A program made the translations under genes and the position numbers. A stretch of 64,000 nucleotides of DNA from Platanthera guangdongensis (lineage: Eukaryota; Streptophyta; Magnoliopsida; Asparagales; Orchidaceae). Each line of letters begins with the position of its first letter. The stretch's first letter is position 1. The notes beneath the pieces are model-generated. The model made no database searches and was not told the origin of the DNA. It worked only from the letters and a program-made list of their open reading frames with translations. Shown piece after piece: positions 10,732 to 21,600 of the stretch. The DNA is taken from positions 464,501-528,500 of the forward strand of contig CM077150.1 of the NCBI GenBank assembly GCA_039583875.1, written 5' to 3'.

Positions 10732-10920
10732 CAGCTCAGTTGGTGATGGGGAGTGATATTAAGGCTCCTTATCAAGGGTTGCGGGTTCGAGACCCAACGC
10801 CAACACCGCGCTGCGCTGATAAACAGGCCAGAAATGCGTTGGGGTCACTTGGGTTGTAGCCCTCACGGTTGAACCAGTCGGGTCCCATTAAGACTCCTTG
10901 AGCCGAGCCTGGGCCGTGAC
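10732..10920 (+). mobile_element. SINE, family 1, copy 3 (right arm of palindrome)
   Basis: A plus-strand copy, 189 bp. The A box GCTCAGTTGGTGATG starts at 10733 and the B box GGTTCGAGACC is at 10784-10794, the usual spacing of about 50 bp. It is head-to-head with copy 2 with no spacer: the centre caactgagctgcagctcag is itself a perfect dyad. Confidence 0.8.
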
Positions 10921-11545
10921 AGGGCGATGGTCTCGTTCATAAGTACGGCGGCTACTATTGTAGAGAACATTTTCATGCTTCGTTCTTTCTCTTTCCAGGG
11001 ACACTAGGGCCCCACTCAGCCTTACAGACTATCGTAACCTTCTTCTTGGTGCCCCTTGGATGGATAAAGTTCAATGCGTATGGTGCTCTTGGTTCGTCCT
11101 TTGGTGCGGGGCTTGGTCTGATGGCCCGCAATGACTTGGGGGGATCTTGTGTTTGCAGGCGGCTCCTTAGTCTTATATTGGGACACAGGTGGGGTCGAGC
11201 TAGCGGCTCTCCTTGCCCTGAAGCCCTTTGTTGAGCAATCCTTGTTTGATGAATGTGGCGCCATTGTGGAGGGGTTTGAAAAAACTTGATTGATGTTTGT
11301 TCTAAGAGTCTGAGGCGTGGGAGCTGGAGTGCGTCTGATGATGGCTAGGAGGTCTTCTCTTTCCTTAGCTTCTTTCCTCAGCCCCATTTTCAACATGTGT
11401 GACGGTAGGTGAATAGAGTTATCGACTTCTGTGTGTTGTTTGCTCTACATGGTGATTTTGTGTGATCTATTATTGTCGGCTCTTCGCCTGAGTTTGTTGA
11501 GCTTGTTCAATCAGACCTGGATGACATGGTGTAATAGTTTAAATT
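10921..11545 (+). pseudogene. LINE RNase H-like remnant
   Basis: Plus-strand remnant resembling the RNase H domain of plant L1-type LINEs: PLGWIKFNAYGALGSSFGAG (about 11053) followed by GLMARNDLGG, then AALLALKPFVEQSLFDECGAIVEG in a shifted frame, and a tail ending EFVELVQSDLDDMV (about 11490-11530). The first catalytic Asp of RNase H is expected in the N(F/V)DG block, where this copy reads NAYG. RT and endonuclease are absent. It is probably the same insertion as the sequence before 10345, split by the three SINEs. Confidence 0.5.
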
Positions 11546-12581
11546 TGTACTTTCTTTTTTTCTTTTAATGCATCTGCAATTTCGCCAAAAAACAAACATA
11601 TTGAAAATTTAGCTTCATGTGACATGGAGTGTTGCCTCCCGCAGACCGACTTTTGTGGGGTTCAAAATATGTGATGTACTGCACTCCTCCCTGATTCAAA
11701 CTTGTAGCTAATCGTTGTTGTCCTGACTGTGGTGGTAGATACCTGTTATTGATATTAGACGCCATGGCCTGGAAGACGGCGACATTGGAGGCTTGTTGCT
11801 AAGTTACCTGGGGGCTTGGTCGGCCTTCATTTTTTGGAATGACTGACTTGTGCTAGAGTTAAACCACCCTCTTCCATGGAATTGAGATCAAAATGGTGTC
11901 CGGCACTAGACTAGAATGCATGGAAGGGATCTTGAGGGTGTCAAAATAAGCATGTGGACAGGGGAGGAATGTGTGTTGGGACTGCATCAGTGGCTCAATT
12001 GGACATTGGCTAGTAAGTTATTTCAACCTCATGTATATGATTGTGTTATAACTATACCAAATTGTTTTAAAGCAATTGTTGAACAACATGCCCTTGTATC
12101 ATTAATTAGACCTTTTAACATTCTAAATTGATTGAAGGAAAATATTAAAAGCGTTCTTTGAGAACTATGAGGACATTCTTTCCATCTCCTTTACTCACTT
12201 TAAAGAGAACAATGAACAATGTGATTTGCCTTGAATGTGTAGACAACACTATTCAAACACAAAAGCTAGCGTAATATGTTACCGGTGGGGAAATTGTTGG
12301 GGCTTGAGACAGGAATTGAGTGACATTGCTTAATAATGACATTGAATTACACATTGAATACAAACTAGATACAATCAAAAGACAAGCTTCCACCAACTCT
12401 CAGAGGCCGAATCCTCCAAAGAGTTATCTCATTGACAACTTGAGGTTGTAATCCTATTTAAGTACCCCTTAGAGAGTGAATGAAGCATGCATGAATTGAA
12501 GTCTATTCTGTTATCCTGAGTTATGAGATCATAGTAGCTCTCTCTCTCATGGACACCGCGCTTAGGCCCCGCAGTTTTGGT
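11546..12581. other. Unassigned intron sequence
   Basis: AT-rich with scattered short open frames on both strands, none convincing. A minus-strand frame at 11565-11765 starts MASNINNRYLPPQSGQ, but I cannot assign it. Confidence 0.3.
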
Positions 12582-13313
12582 CAGTGGCGAAACTAGGATT
12601 CAGGCTTAGCCTGGGCATCAAGTAAAAAATTAAAATTTTGTTGTATGATTATAACATTCACACGAATAAATAGAGGGAGTCATCATCTCAAAAGAATCAA
12701 GTGTACACTCAATTAAAAAAGAAATGCCAAATTTATTTTAAACGTGAAAATTTTAAAAATTGGACAAAAACAAATAGTCACATATTGTTCTAAATATTTT
12801 GTGTGTGTGCGTGCGCGCGCGCGCGCGTGTATAGCAAATATTGTAACTTCCAATGTGAGGCACAAGTTTCATTACATCGCCCTCTATACCAGTTTATATG
12901 TACAAATTCGAGAAAACTCCTTATAAAATTGGTCATTTGTTTTTGAAAATATCACTTTTAATAGTTGTTGATTAAGACAGTTTTTTTTAGAAAATGTTTG
13001 ACTAGATTTCATGAGTCTGTTGATGGTGAGATATTTGATCTAATTAACGAATTTTTAGCAATTAGCTATATAATTTCAATTTTGTAAAATTAATTGTCTT
13101 ATCAATCTCTATGAAGACATTTGATTGAAAAGTCTTTCTTATGTAATTTTTTGATAGGACTCCAACGCCACTTTCGGATTTGAATTTCGTTGAGCGGTTG
13201 AGGAGAAATCATTTATTAAAGTTTGTAAGTTCGTATCAAAAAAACCTTTACTTTTCTCTCAAAAATTGAACCCGGCAAGCACTTGGGTGTGCCTGTGAAT
13301 AGTTTCGTCCATG
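12582..13313. mobile_element. hAT-like non-autonomous DNA element
   Basis: The ends are imperfect inverted repeats: left cagtggcgaaactagg, right (reverse complement) catggacgaaactatt. They are flanked by 8-bp direct repeats that match at 6 of 8 positions (gttttggt 12574-12581 and gttctggc 13314-13321), the TSD length of hAT elements. CAGTGGCG-type ends are common in plant hAT elements. No transposase is seen in the 732-bp interior, which contains a GT/GC microsatellite. Confidence 0.45.
12801..12830. repeat. (GT)n(GC)n alternating purine-pyrimidine tract
   Basis: Thirty bases of unbroken alternating purine/pyrimidine (gtgtgtgtgcgtgcgcgcgc and on), a sequence type able to adopt Z-DNA. It lies inside the hAT-like element. 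Confidence 0.95.
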
Positions 13314-13752
13314 GTTCTGGCTCCATAGTATCCCCACCTCTCCACCATCATCTCCACCTCTGATCACCTCTTTGTCAATGCCATCAACGTTTTACGGTGA
13401 GCCCGTAACACACACTCAAAAGAATCACAAGCCTACATTCACATTCTTGTTATAAGCAACACACTTATTTTTTGTATTTTTTTCTTAAAATCATGTAAAA
13501 TGAACATCTAATTTAAAGTAAGACTCATTTGTGGACATCATAATGCTTTTGCCATTTTCCTACACAAACAAAATAATGGATAATTTATTACATTCATTCA
13601 AGAAATAATATACTATCTATGCATTGAAGAAAACAATACTTGTCATTCAGCTAATTATTTTTGCTCCTCTTTTCCGTCATCGTAATTTAGATCTATTATG
13701 AGTAATTCAACGAGAATTTAATGATTATTGGTTGCATTGCCTCTTATTTCAG

Positions 13753-13823
13753 GACCTTCGGAATTTGAGAAGAGAGAGAGATCTCATTGAAGATCAAATC
13801 CATCATTTGAATTTATCTCTCAA
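13753..13823 (+). CDS. Exon of cytosolic purine 5'-nucleotidase-like gene
   Basis: A 71-nt exon after acceptor ttatttcag and before donor gtatgt. It continues in phase 0 from the exon at 3413 and encodes DLRNLRRERDLIEDQIHHLN then LSL and two bases of a Lys codon. The charged, helical RNLRRERDLIEDQIHHL stretch matches the region that follows the HAD core in plant 5'-nucleotidases of this class. Exact phase agreement across a 10.3-kb intron is strong support that both exons belong to one gene. Confidence 0.75.
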
Positions 13824-15431
13824 GTATGTTTGGTGATGGAACTACAATTTTCTATGATGAGCATTATTATATCGCTTCAATTCTAGTTGTTGTCCTGCTG
13901 GATATAGACCAGAATTTGATTTTCCATGGACATGGTGATGACCCTTTATTCTACATATGTTTTCATGATTCTCAAGCATCCTTGTAAACAAGGTTTTTTA
14001 TGGGAAATTGAACTAAATCTATGAATATTTTCTTGAAATAATGAAATATTTTTTGGAAAAACCAGCATGTTTGTCAAATTATAGCGTTTGAAAGCACCAG
14101 GAAATTATTTTTCTTGGTTAATTGTGTTTTATGATTTTATACCTTTGTAAAAGTGAACTTTAGGATAATCTATAACCCATCCTCATAGGTATCACGTAGT
14201 TAAAATATAGGTTGGAAATGTAGTTATATTTTGCTCCACTTTGCTTGTACTATTCTAATTGCTCACTTCTCTATAAATGTGCTTGTACTTCACTTCAAAG
14301 ATCAATGAATTAGATTGTTTCTATTGGACTTTATTGTATTAAAGAAACCAAAAGTTTGGTGAAAATTTTCTAAAACCCCTAACCCCTAATTCTAGTTGCC
14401 GCTTACCCTCCCCTTCCTCCTCGCCTTCCCCTTTCCCCTTCACCTTCTCGGCCCTTTTGCCTCGGCCTCATAAATTCCCCACTCATATAGAATGGTGGTC
14501 TTGATGTGATCCAGAAGTAGACATCTGGATCCATCATCACTAGTCCACCATCGTTGGCACTCCTCATATGTCACTGATTTTGTTTGCTCCTAATCCTTAT
14601 TTCTCATTCTCATGTTCCTCCTTCCCTTGCTCTCTTTTGATGAAGCATCCATTGTCCTGCTCATATGTTCATACCGTTGGTCCACCAATGCTTCCGACTG
14701 GATGTCTGAAATATTGATTCTTGGTTTTTTTTCAAGGCTCTCTTTTTCACGTAGTGATGATTCAGTTTGATGATGCATTGATTCCTGCTTGCTTCTTGTA
14801 TTGATCTTGAAATTAGCTTATCACCGTCATTGCTTCTTGTGGTTACTTCTTATGGGAGACAAACGCTCTACCTAGACCTCTTCTTCATCTAGCGATGACT
14901 TCAAGACTGATTTACATCTCACTGGCATCTCTTTTATTGACTTTGCCGTCTGCTTGCATTGTCAATGTTGTAGAGAAGGATCTCAACAATAAAGTCCTTC
15001 CTTGCCACAGGATGATGTTCCCTCCTTACTTTAAGGGTGCTTCATGTGAGACATGGTTCATAGATGATCATAAGATGATCATGCCATTGCCACAGGTGAT
15101 GCACCTATGTTGTGTCATTGAAGACCGCAAAGGTTTGGTCTCATCCCTAGTTTCTCTAATCTTCTCAATGCAACATTTAGAAACTTTATGATATCTTAAA
15201 GATTTTCACATCGGCTTCTATCATACATTACTTTGGATCTCTCTTTAGTGGTTATATAGTGACTGACCGTAAACTCCCTCAAATTGTCAATAAATATCAT
15301 GAGCTGTGTTTTAGTTAACAACTAACAGTATAGTAACACAATGAGTATGCAATGTACAAAACAAAACTTCATTTCATTAAAAGCATATTTTACAAGGGTT
15401 AGTTCCAGGAAGAAACAACTACACAACACCA

Positions 15432-15435
<4 letters not shown>
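13824..15435 (+). other. Start of the 42.5-kb host intron, unassigned
   Basis: AT-rich up to about 14200. At 14230-14345 there is LTR-like sequence (ctataaatgtgcttgtac), followed by a C-rich stretch with cccctaacccctaattc at 14376-14392. The 14590-15190 stretch has short open frames on both strands without recognisable motifs. Nothing here can be assigned. Confidence 0.35.

Positions 15436-15480
<45 letters not shown>
15436..15480. repeat. (AT)n microsatellite
   Basis: Forty-five bases of pure alternating AT. Confidence 0.95.
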
Positions 15481-15482
<2 letters not shown>

Positions 15483-15713
15483 CAAAATATTTATATGATA
15501 TTTCTTAATCTATTGGCTCCTTCCCTCTGGGATACGCTGTTGTTATCAGGGACAACTGGACTAGGGTCATTGGGTCCCTAAAAAAATGAATAAGAAAGGG
15601 TTAGTCTTTCGAGCAAAAGACTGCTTTAGAATTTACCTCTTTAATTGTTGCGCAAGCAAACAAAAGAAAAGTTATATCAGTATGCACTTGAACTATCAGA
15701 CTTTATTTTGTAC

Positions 15714-15828
15714 CTTGACTTTGTCTCGCAACTCATTCAGAGTCAGTCTTCTCCTTTCAACGACTAGATAAACCTTCTTTGGGGTCACACTTATTGTCTC
15801 ACTGATACGTTCATATTGCCTCCACTTG
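15714..15828 (-). other. Exon-like open segment of unknown protein
   Basis: On the minus strand the segment encodes KWRQYERISETISVTPKKVY and LVVERRRLTLNELRDKVK and ends at a good splice donor (AAG|gtacaa). The composition looks like real protein but I do not recognise the family. It is cut exactly at 15829 by an LTR that begins TGTAACAACCC, so any upstream part is lost or displaced. It could be a host gene fragment or a decayed transposon exon. Confidence 0.25.
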
Positions 15829-16680
15829 TGTAACAACCCTGTTTTCTTTTTTTTATTAATATATATAATAATAAATAATAACAATAATAATAAAAAGAAA
15901 TAATAAAAAAAGACTTGCCTTCCTTATAATCCGAGCCCTCCCCCGATCTCCTCACTCTCACGGTCCAAATCCAGCAGAAATCCTTCCCGATCCCGCCTCC
16001 TTCACCCCCGACGACCCCACCTCCGCCTCCCGAGCGCTCGACAGTTCCCTCCTCCGCCTCCAGTGGTCTGCGAACCCCCCCCCCCTCCAGGGCCGACGCC
16101 TCTTCCCCTTGCTTCCCCGTCATCTCCGGCTCTCCATTTGGTCGACAAATCCCGCAATAGCCCCTCCTCTCTTGGTCGGTTGCATCCAAGGGGGCTGGCA
16201 ACTTTCTCCCTTCCTCTTCTCCTCCTCCTCCGGCCATTGAGGGCAAAGACAACATTTTTCTCTGACAACCCTAGCTCCTCCTCATCCCGGCCGGTGGATT
16301 TCGTGAGGGACTCCTAGCGTTTCGCTCGAAATCCCTCTTCGTTGATTGTTGAGCTCAGATCAGGTCTCCTTGGGTAAGGAACTTCGTCAATTTCTTGTTT
16401 TCAGTTTGCCCTAATTTTGTTACGATAATTTTCGCTCTCCGATCTAGGGTTTTCGGCGATCCAGCTTATGTACATTGTATAACCCGCTAATCCCGGATTT
16501 GTTTGTGTTTTCCGGTGCATCTCCTCGGATCTAGGTGGTGGAATCGCTCCATGCTCTCTCCGAATTAAGGCTTTTCGCATCAAAATGCCACCAAGATCTC
16601 TGATCCCTCGCGGTAGCCTCTTCTCCCCTCACTCTCGAGGGAGGTAAATTTCTAAACTCCTCTCATGTTGTGTAAGTGCG
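15829..16680 (+). mobile_element. Gypsy-type LTR fragment (TGTAACAACCC family)
   Basis: It starts TGTAACAACCCTG, followed by an AT-rich tract, a C-rich region and ctccttgggtaagg-aacttcgtc, the same layout as the minus-strand solo LTR at 18252-20316 (whose ctttgggtaag block is equivalent). The 3' end is not found, so it is a truncated LTR or a diverged solo LTR. Sequence from 16681 to about 17050 is unassigned. Confidence 0.5.
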
Positions 16681-17052
16681 ATTATCAAACGCATGTGCTA
16701 GCGTAGAAATCTTGTTATTTCAAATTTGATATATATTGCTGATCTTGAACATGTTTAGCTAGAACTTTTAACCTCGCTTGTGCCACTTCGCTATCATTAG
16801 TGTTTTCAGCATCATCTTAAGGCAAGAGGAGAACTCCCTCTCACTTGCAAACTTTGTAATTTAACCTTGTTATCTGCTCCCTATGATATTTACTAACGTT
16901 ATTTTTTGATAAATCTTTGAACTCTCGTAATATTGTCATAAATTAATATGATAAATAATCACCTAAGTATGAAACTCGAAAACAAATCCGTAGTTGTAAG
17001 CAAATCTTTGAACTGTAGCGTCTAATTGGGCATCTGTCTGCCGTCATGATCA

Positions 17053-17183
17053 CGACAAGCAGGATTACTTTTCCGACAAGACTTTCACGCAGATCTTATC
17101 GTGAACCATATGCGTCCGCTATAGCAATCAAGTTTTTTCAAACCCCTCCACAATGGCGCCACTTTTCCGACAAGCAGGATTAC
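17053..17183 (-). mobile_element. LINE fragment between 16-bp direct repeats
   Basis: 17126-17161 is an exact 36-bp reverse-complement match to the LINE remnant at 11256-11291. The piece lies between two identical 16-bp copies of cgacaagcaggattac (17053-17068 and 17168-17183), which look like a long LINE-type TSD. Confidence 0.45.
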
Positions 17184-17429
17184 CTCTACTCATGGTGATG
17201 ACAAGATTGTTCATTTGCCTACTACACCACTAGATATGCATGAGACAGTGATTTTGAATGAGTCTCACGTTGACACTGTTTGTGTCCCTGCTTTACTAAT
17301 TACATAATTTTTTATTGCAGCCCGCAAAGGTACACATACTTGTCTAGATACACCTCTTTACATTACTTCTTATCAAGGCTTATTTGGTTCTGTGAATGCT
17401 TTGATCTCTACATTAGACACACATTGTGT
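17184..17429 (+). other. Unassigned, probably 5' part of Copia F
   Basis: Low-quality open frames with no clear motif directly upstream of the Copia F RT start. Confidence 0.3.
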
Positions 17430-17715
17430 TCCCCCTATGTTGATAAGGCCAAATTACATCTGGGATGGGCTGTTGCTATGCAAGTTGAATTAGATGCGCT
17501 GAAACATGATCATACATTTAAAATGGTGTCTCTTCACTCTAATAACCACACCATTGATTGTAAATGAATCTACACTATCCACGTTAATGTCGAAGACTTT
17601 TTTGATCGACTGAAAGTGCGCCTAGTTGCAAAGAGATATGCCTAAACATTTGATATCGATTATTATGAGATATTTGCTCTCAAGTATAAAATGGCTCGTC
17701 TGAATGTTCATATAT
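17430..17715 (+). pseudogene. Copia F reverse transcriptase, N-terminal part
   Basis: Plus-strand RT start: LHLGWAVAMQVELDALKHD, HTFKMVSLHSNNHTIDCK, then a stop, RLKVRLVAKRYA, a stop, and DIDYYEIFALKYKMARLNV. This is the Copia block between the RT start and the QLDVKNAF motif. It is interrupted at 17715 by Copia C and resumes at 39678, 22 kb away. Several stops show it was dead or has decayed since. Confidence 0.75.
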
Positions 17716-17871
17716 TGGAGAGAATAATACTTTGTGTTGATGATCCAAAAGGCCTTGCTCATGCATATACTTGAGTAAGGGAAAACCTAAAAAAGGGAAA
17801 AAGACCAAAATACCTCAAAACGGGATTAATACAAATAGCGACGACGTGGACTGAACTAAATATATATTGCA
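17716..17871 (-). mobile_element. 3' LTR of Copia C
   Basis: In the minus sense it runs TGCAATATATATTTAG .. ATTCTCTCCA. A purine-rich tract (plus actctctccctcaag) borders it at 17872. It matches the 5' LTR at 39534-39677 with about 6% substitutions plus a roughly 12-bp length difference, by eye. Confidence 0.85.
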
Positions 17872-18251
17872 ACTCTCTCCCTCAAGTCGGTCGGAAGATG
17901 TCGATCCTTTCAAGCTTTTGAATATCATCGATGAATACATCACACCCCAATCTTTTGGTAAACACATCAGCCAGTTGATCTTTAGAGTGAACAAAGGTGT
18001 GACCACTGTTTTTTTATCCAAGTGATCTTTGATAAAATGTCGGTCAACCTCAACATGCTTTGTCATGTCATGTTGGACCGGGTTATGAGCGATACTAATA
18101 GTTGTCTTATTGTCATAGGAAAAGGAGAAAGGGGTTGTCTCAGAGAAACACAGATCTTGTAACACAGTACGCAGTCATAGATTCTCACATAGGCCTTGAG
18201 ACATAACCCACTATTCTGCCTCTGCATTTGATCTATCCACCACATTCTACT
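17872..18251 (-). pseudogene. Copia C RNase H, distal part
   Basis: Minus-strand RNase H end: a CFSETTPFSFSYDNKTTISI block, NPVQHDMTKHVEVDRHFIKD, then the tail to the polypurine tract. DNKTT..NP and HVEVDRHF are standard Copia RNase H motifs. The domain is split from its first half (20322 onward) by the solo LTR; the last five bases (18247-18251, ctact) are the TSD. Confidence 0.8.
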
Positions 18252-20316
18252 TGTCACAACCCGTCTCAACAAAAGTCATAGTACGCTTTGGGAGGGTTAT
18301 GATGTCACAGGCATTGGCGGAAAGAAAATCATGTCGGCTAAGGTGGAAGCAGAAAATACTGAAAATAGTTTTAAAATAATTAATTTGGGGGGACAATTTA
18401 TTTTTATGCGGAAGCTTTAAAACATGCTAGTATTAATCAGGTGCACATACAATTTAATAAAACCCATGATACAAGTTTTGATACGGACTTTCACGCAATG
18501 TCAATTTCAGATGAATGAACATGCAAATGGTGATAAGTTTTTGTACATATAATATTTATCTTAGCAGTTGTTCATGATTTACTAATCATATTATTACATA
18601 AAAAAACGTCTGACAGTAAAAGAAATGAAACTTAAATGTAGAACCTGACACGGCGGGAAGATCAATCTCTGAAAATAAAAGCTTAACGCAAAATGGACTC
18701 AGGAACCTAGCGGCGCAGCACGAACACTAAGGCAATTTCAAAACAAAACGGAAAAGCTTCAGAACATTGAAATAATCAGGTGAGCAAAGTACAGAATAGT
18801 AGAAACAGAAATATACAAGTACCAGTTTTCGTGAAGCGATGCTACCAAAACAGACGAGTAAATGAGTCAACAGAAATAACTAGAATCAAGAGACTACTTC
18901 GGAGAATAATATATATTTGTTCATACAATATCATAAGTTGTAATTCTTGAAGAATGTAAATGGTTTCTTGTGGGTGTGCCTGGTTCACACTCAGTACAAA
19001 TGCAAGTCTTTTTTAGAAAAAACTTCCTGCTTGTTGTGACCATTATCACAGCCCAGGCCCGACTCAAGGAGTATTAATGAGACTCGACTGGTACAACCGT
19101 GAGGCCTGCAACCCAAGTAGCCCCAACATATTTCAATGTTTGTCTATGATATTATGAGTTACATGATTCAAATTTTAAAGATTTAGCATAAACAAATTCA
19201 CTTAAAAGTGAAAGATCTGATGAAGAACTGACTTTACTCAAGACTTACAACCAAACAGACATAATGAATATGATTTGATGACATAAGAAAACTAGATAGT
19301 GGACTTTTTTTTGCGGGTTCAAGCATTCACGAGCGATACAATTACAATACGTTATTTTCCTGGACACCAAATATTCATTTAGATTGACTCATTGCTAGAC
19401 ACGATTATCTCACAAGTAAACATGTGTTTGATCCGAACATTTAATATAAAATCACAAATCATCAATTTGATTGCTAACCATAAATCGTTACATTTGTTAT
19501 CGTGACACTTGTCACGCATGCCCAATAATCTACTATTCCTCGAATATACATATCAGATGAGAAAATTAATCATCTAAGTGACTTCTAAATAAGGTTATTC
19601 ACGATCTTCCTTCATGAAACGTCAATTGAAGCGACGAACGATGCCGAAAATCACAAATACACAAAGGTTAGATGATTACGAGAGTGACAAAAATTATGAA
19701 TCACAAATTATACAAAAATTAGGGCACGACAAATTTCATGAGACTGGGGAAAAACTGAAAAGAGAGGTGATGGAGGGGGAAACTTACCCAAAGAAAGTCA
19801 AATTCGGACTCAAGGAGGAGGGGGAAAACCAGAGACATCCCTTTAGCAAAACCCGACTAAGACAAAGATGAGGAGGCAAAATTAGGGTTGTTGGAGGGAG
19901 ATAAGTGGTTGTCGGCCTTTTGGAGGCGGAAGAAATTTCTGCTAGCACTGAGAAGAGGGGGAAGTTGTCGGTTCTTTGGAGAAGAGGAAGAACTGTCGGC
20001 TTGGGGGTAAGTTGTCGACAGCCTGAGGCGGAGGAAGAGAAGCAGGAGTTGTCATCCCAAGTAGGAGCATGAGACGGAGACGAGAGGCACGAAAGCCGAG
20101 GGAGTCGGGATCGAGCGAGCTGGCACCTTGCGTACGGCTTGCGTGAGGCAGAATCGGGAGAAGGGTTTTGCAGAATCAGGAGGGATGTGGCTGGGAGTGG
20201 GTCAGCTCGGGTCATGAAGGAAAAGTAGGAAGGTTATTATTATTATTATTACCAAAATTGTCATCCAAGCTAAATTATAATAACAACTCATTCTTTTATA
20301 AAATCGGGTTGTTACA
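18252..20316 (-). mobile_element. Gypsy-type solo LTR, 2065 bp, TSD CTACT
   Basis: In the minus sense it starts TGTAACAACCCG and ends GGGTTGTGACA. It is flanked by perfect 5-bp repeats, ctact at 18247-18251 and again at 20317-20321, and no coding sequence lies inside. This is the product expected when the two LTRs of a full element recombine and delete the interior. It sits inside the RNase H of Copia C and carries a SINE fragment. The open frame at 19784-20215 is within the C-rich part of the LTR and is not a gene. Confidence 0.85.
19043..19133 (-). mobile_element. SINE family 1 fragment
   Basis: Matches the 3' half of the SINEs at 10346-10920 (cagcccaggcccgactcaag, then ccgtgaggcctgcaaccc). 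The tRNA-like part is missing. Confidence 0.65.
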
Positions 20317-20321
20317 CTACT

Positions 20322-21600
20322 TACTACACCATGTCACAAAGTTTCCACCAACAAAGGAACAATATCCTGTTGTGGACTTTCTGTCATCATGACATCCAGC
20401 CCAATCGACATCAGTAAAAAGTTCAATCTTCAAGTTGTGGTTTTTGGAGAATAGGAGACCCCGACCTAAGGATTTCTTCAAGTATCGTAGCACTCGATGC
20501 GCAGCTTCTTGATGTTTGATCCTGGGTGAATGCATATATCTGCTAAGAATACCGACCGCAATTATAATATCAGGGCGTGTGAGAGATAAATATATAAGTT
20601 TTCAAACCAATCTTTGATAATGTGATACATCAGTGTGATCTCCATCACCATCTTCCTCAATTCTGTAATTTTCCTCCATCGGGGTGTTCGCAGGAACACA
20701 ACCTAGCATACCATTTTCCTTTAGAAGATTCAATATATACTTTTGTTGGGATATGAAGATACCCTGCTCAGATCTAACCACCTCGATACCCAGGAAGTAT
20801 CGTAGTCTTCCCAAGTCTTTCACTTCAAATTCAGCAGATATGAGGATTTTAAGATTAACGATCTCCTTCGTGTCATTCCCGGTAATCACAATGTCATCCA
20901 CATAGACAATGAGAACTACAATCCTCTGTTCATGTCTCCAGATAAACATGGTATGGTCAGATTGAGCTTGTTTGTATCCAAACTTCAGCATAGCCGTTAT
21001 AAATCTCTCGAACCAGGCCCTAGGTGATTGTTTCATGTCATACAAGGATTTCCTTAGGTGACAAATAAGCCCTTCAGCTCCTTTCTTCACAAAATCAGGA
21101 GAGAACTTCATGTGCACCTCTTCATCAAGCTCACCATGGAGGAACGCATTCTTTACGTCCAGTTGATGGAGGTCCAGGCAAGCAGCGCACGATAACAATA
21201 CCCGAATGGAGTCCGTTTTTCTACAGGAGCAAAGGTCTCCTTATAATCAATTCCCTGAGTCTGAGTGTATCTTTGAGCAACCAGATGTGCTTTGTATCGT
21301 TCCACCCTGCCATCTTGGTTCTGCTTAACCGAAAAGACCCATTGGGAACCTATAACTTTCTTTATTGGAGGGAGAGAACACACATCCCATATGTGATTTT
21401 TTTTTCCGAGGCAGACATCTCATCTTGCATAGCCTGTGTCCAAGCAGGTATCTCCAAAGCTTCCTGCCATTCTTAGGAATAATGACTAGGGAAAGAGACG
21501 AAATAAAAGTCTGATGAATCATGGTAAGTTGATGGTAAGGCACATGATTAGAAATAGGATGTTGTGTACAAGTAACTTTACCTTTCTTTAACAATGCAAG
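20322..21600 (-). pseudogene. Copia C reverse transcriptase and RNase H start
   Basis: Minus-strand RT read in three pieces: WVFSVKQNQDGRVERYKAHL and TQGIDYKETFAPV (21153-21383), then QLDVKNAFLHGELDEEVHMK, SPRAWFERF, the intact IVYVDDIVIT and GRLRYFLGIEVVRSEQG (20602-21198), then RVLRYLKKSLGRGLLFS and TDVDWAGCHDDRKSTTGYCS (20317-20535), which starts RNase H. Frames shift near 21170 and 20600. Polymerase motifs are intact, but the gene is broken by the frameshifts and the solo LTR. Confidence 0.85.

Noticed and set aside
10732..10805. A possible tRNA gene (A and B boxes present)
   Set aside because: It lacks a foldable cloverleaf with acceptor stem and is the head of a SINE, repeated in several copies.
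14376..14392. Telomere-like repeat (cccctaacccctaa)
   Set aside because: Only about two degenerate units, within a C-rich stretch; too short to mean anything.
15791..16255. Minus-strand 154-codon open frame, Gly/Glu/Arg-rich
   Set aside because: It is the complement of a C-rich LTR region and fuses across the LTR border.
19784..20215. Minus-strand 143-codon open frame
   Set aside because: It lies wholly inside the solo LTR; composition is Ser/Pro-rich with no motif.
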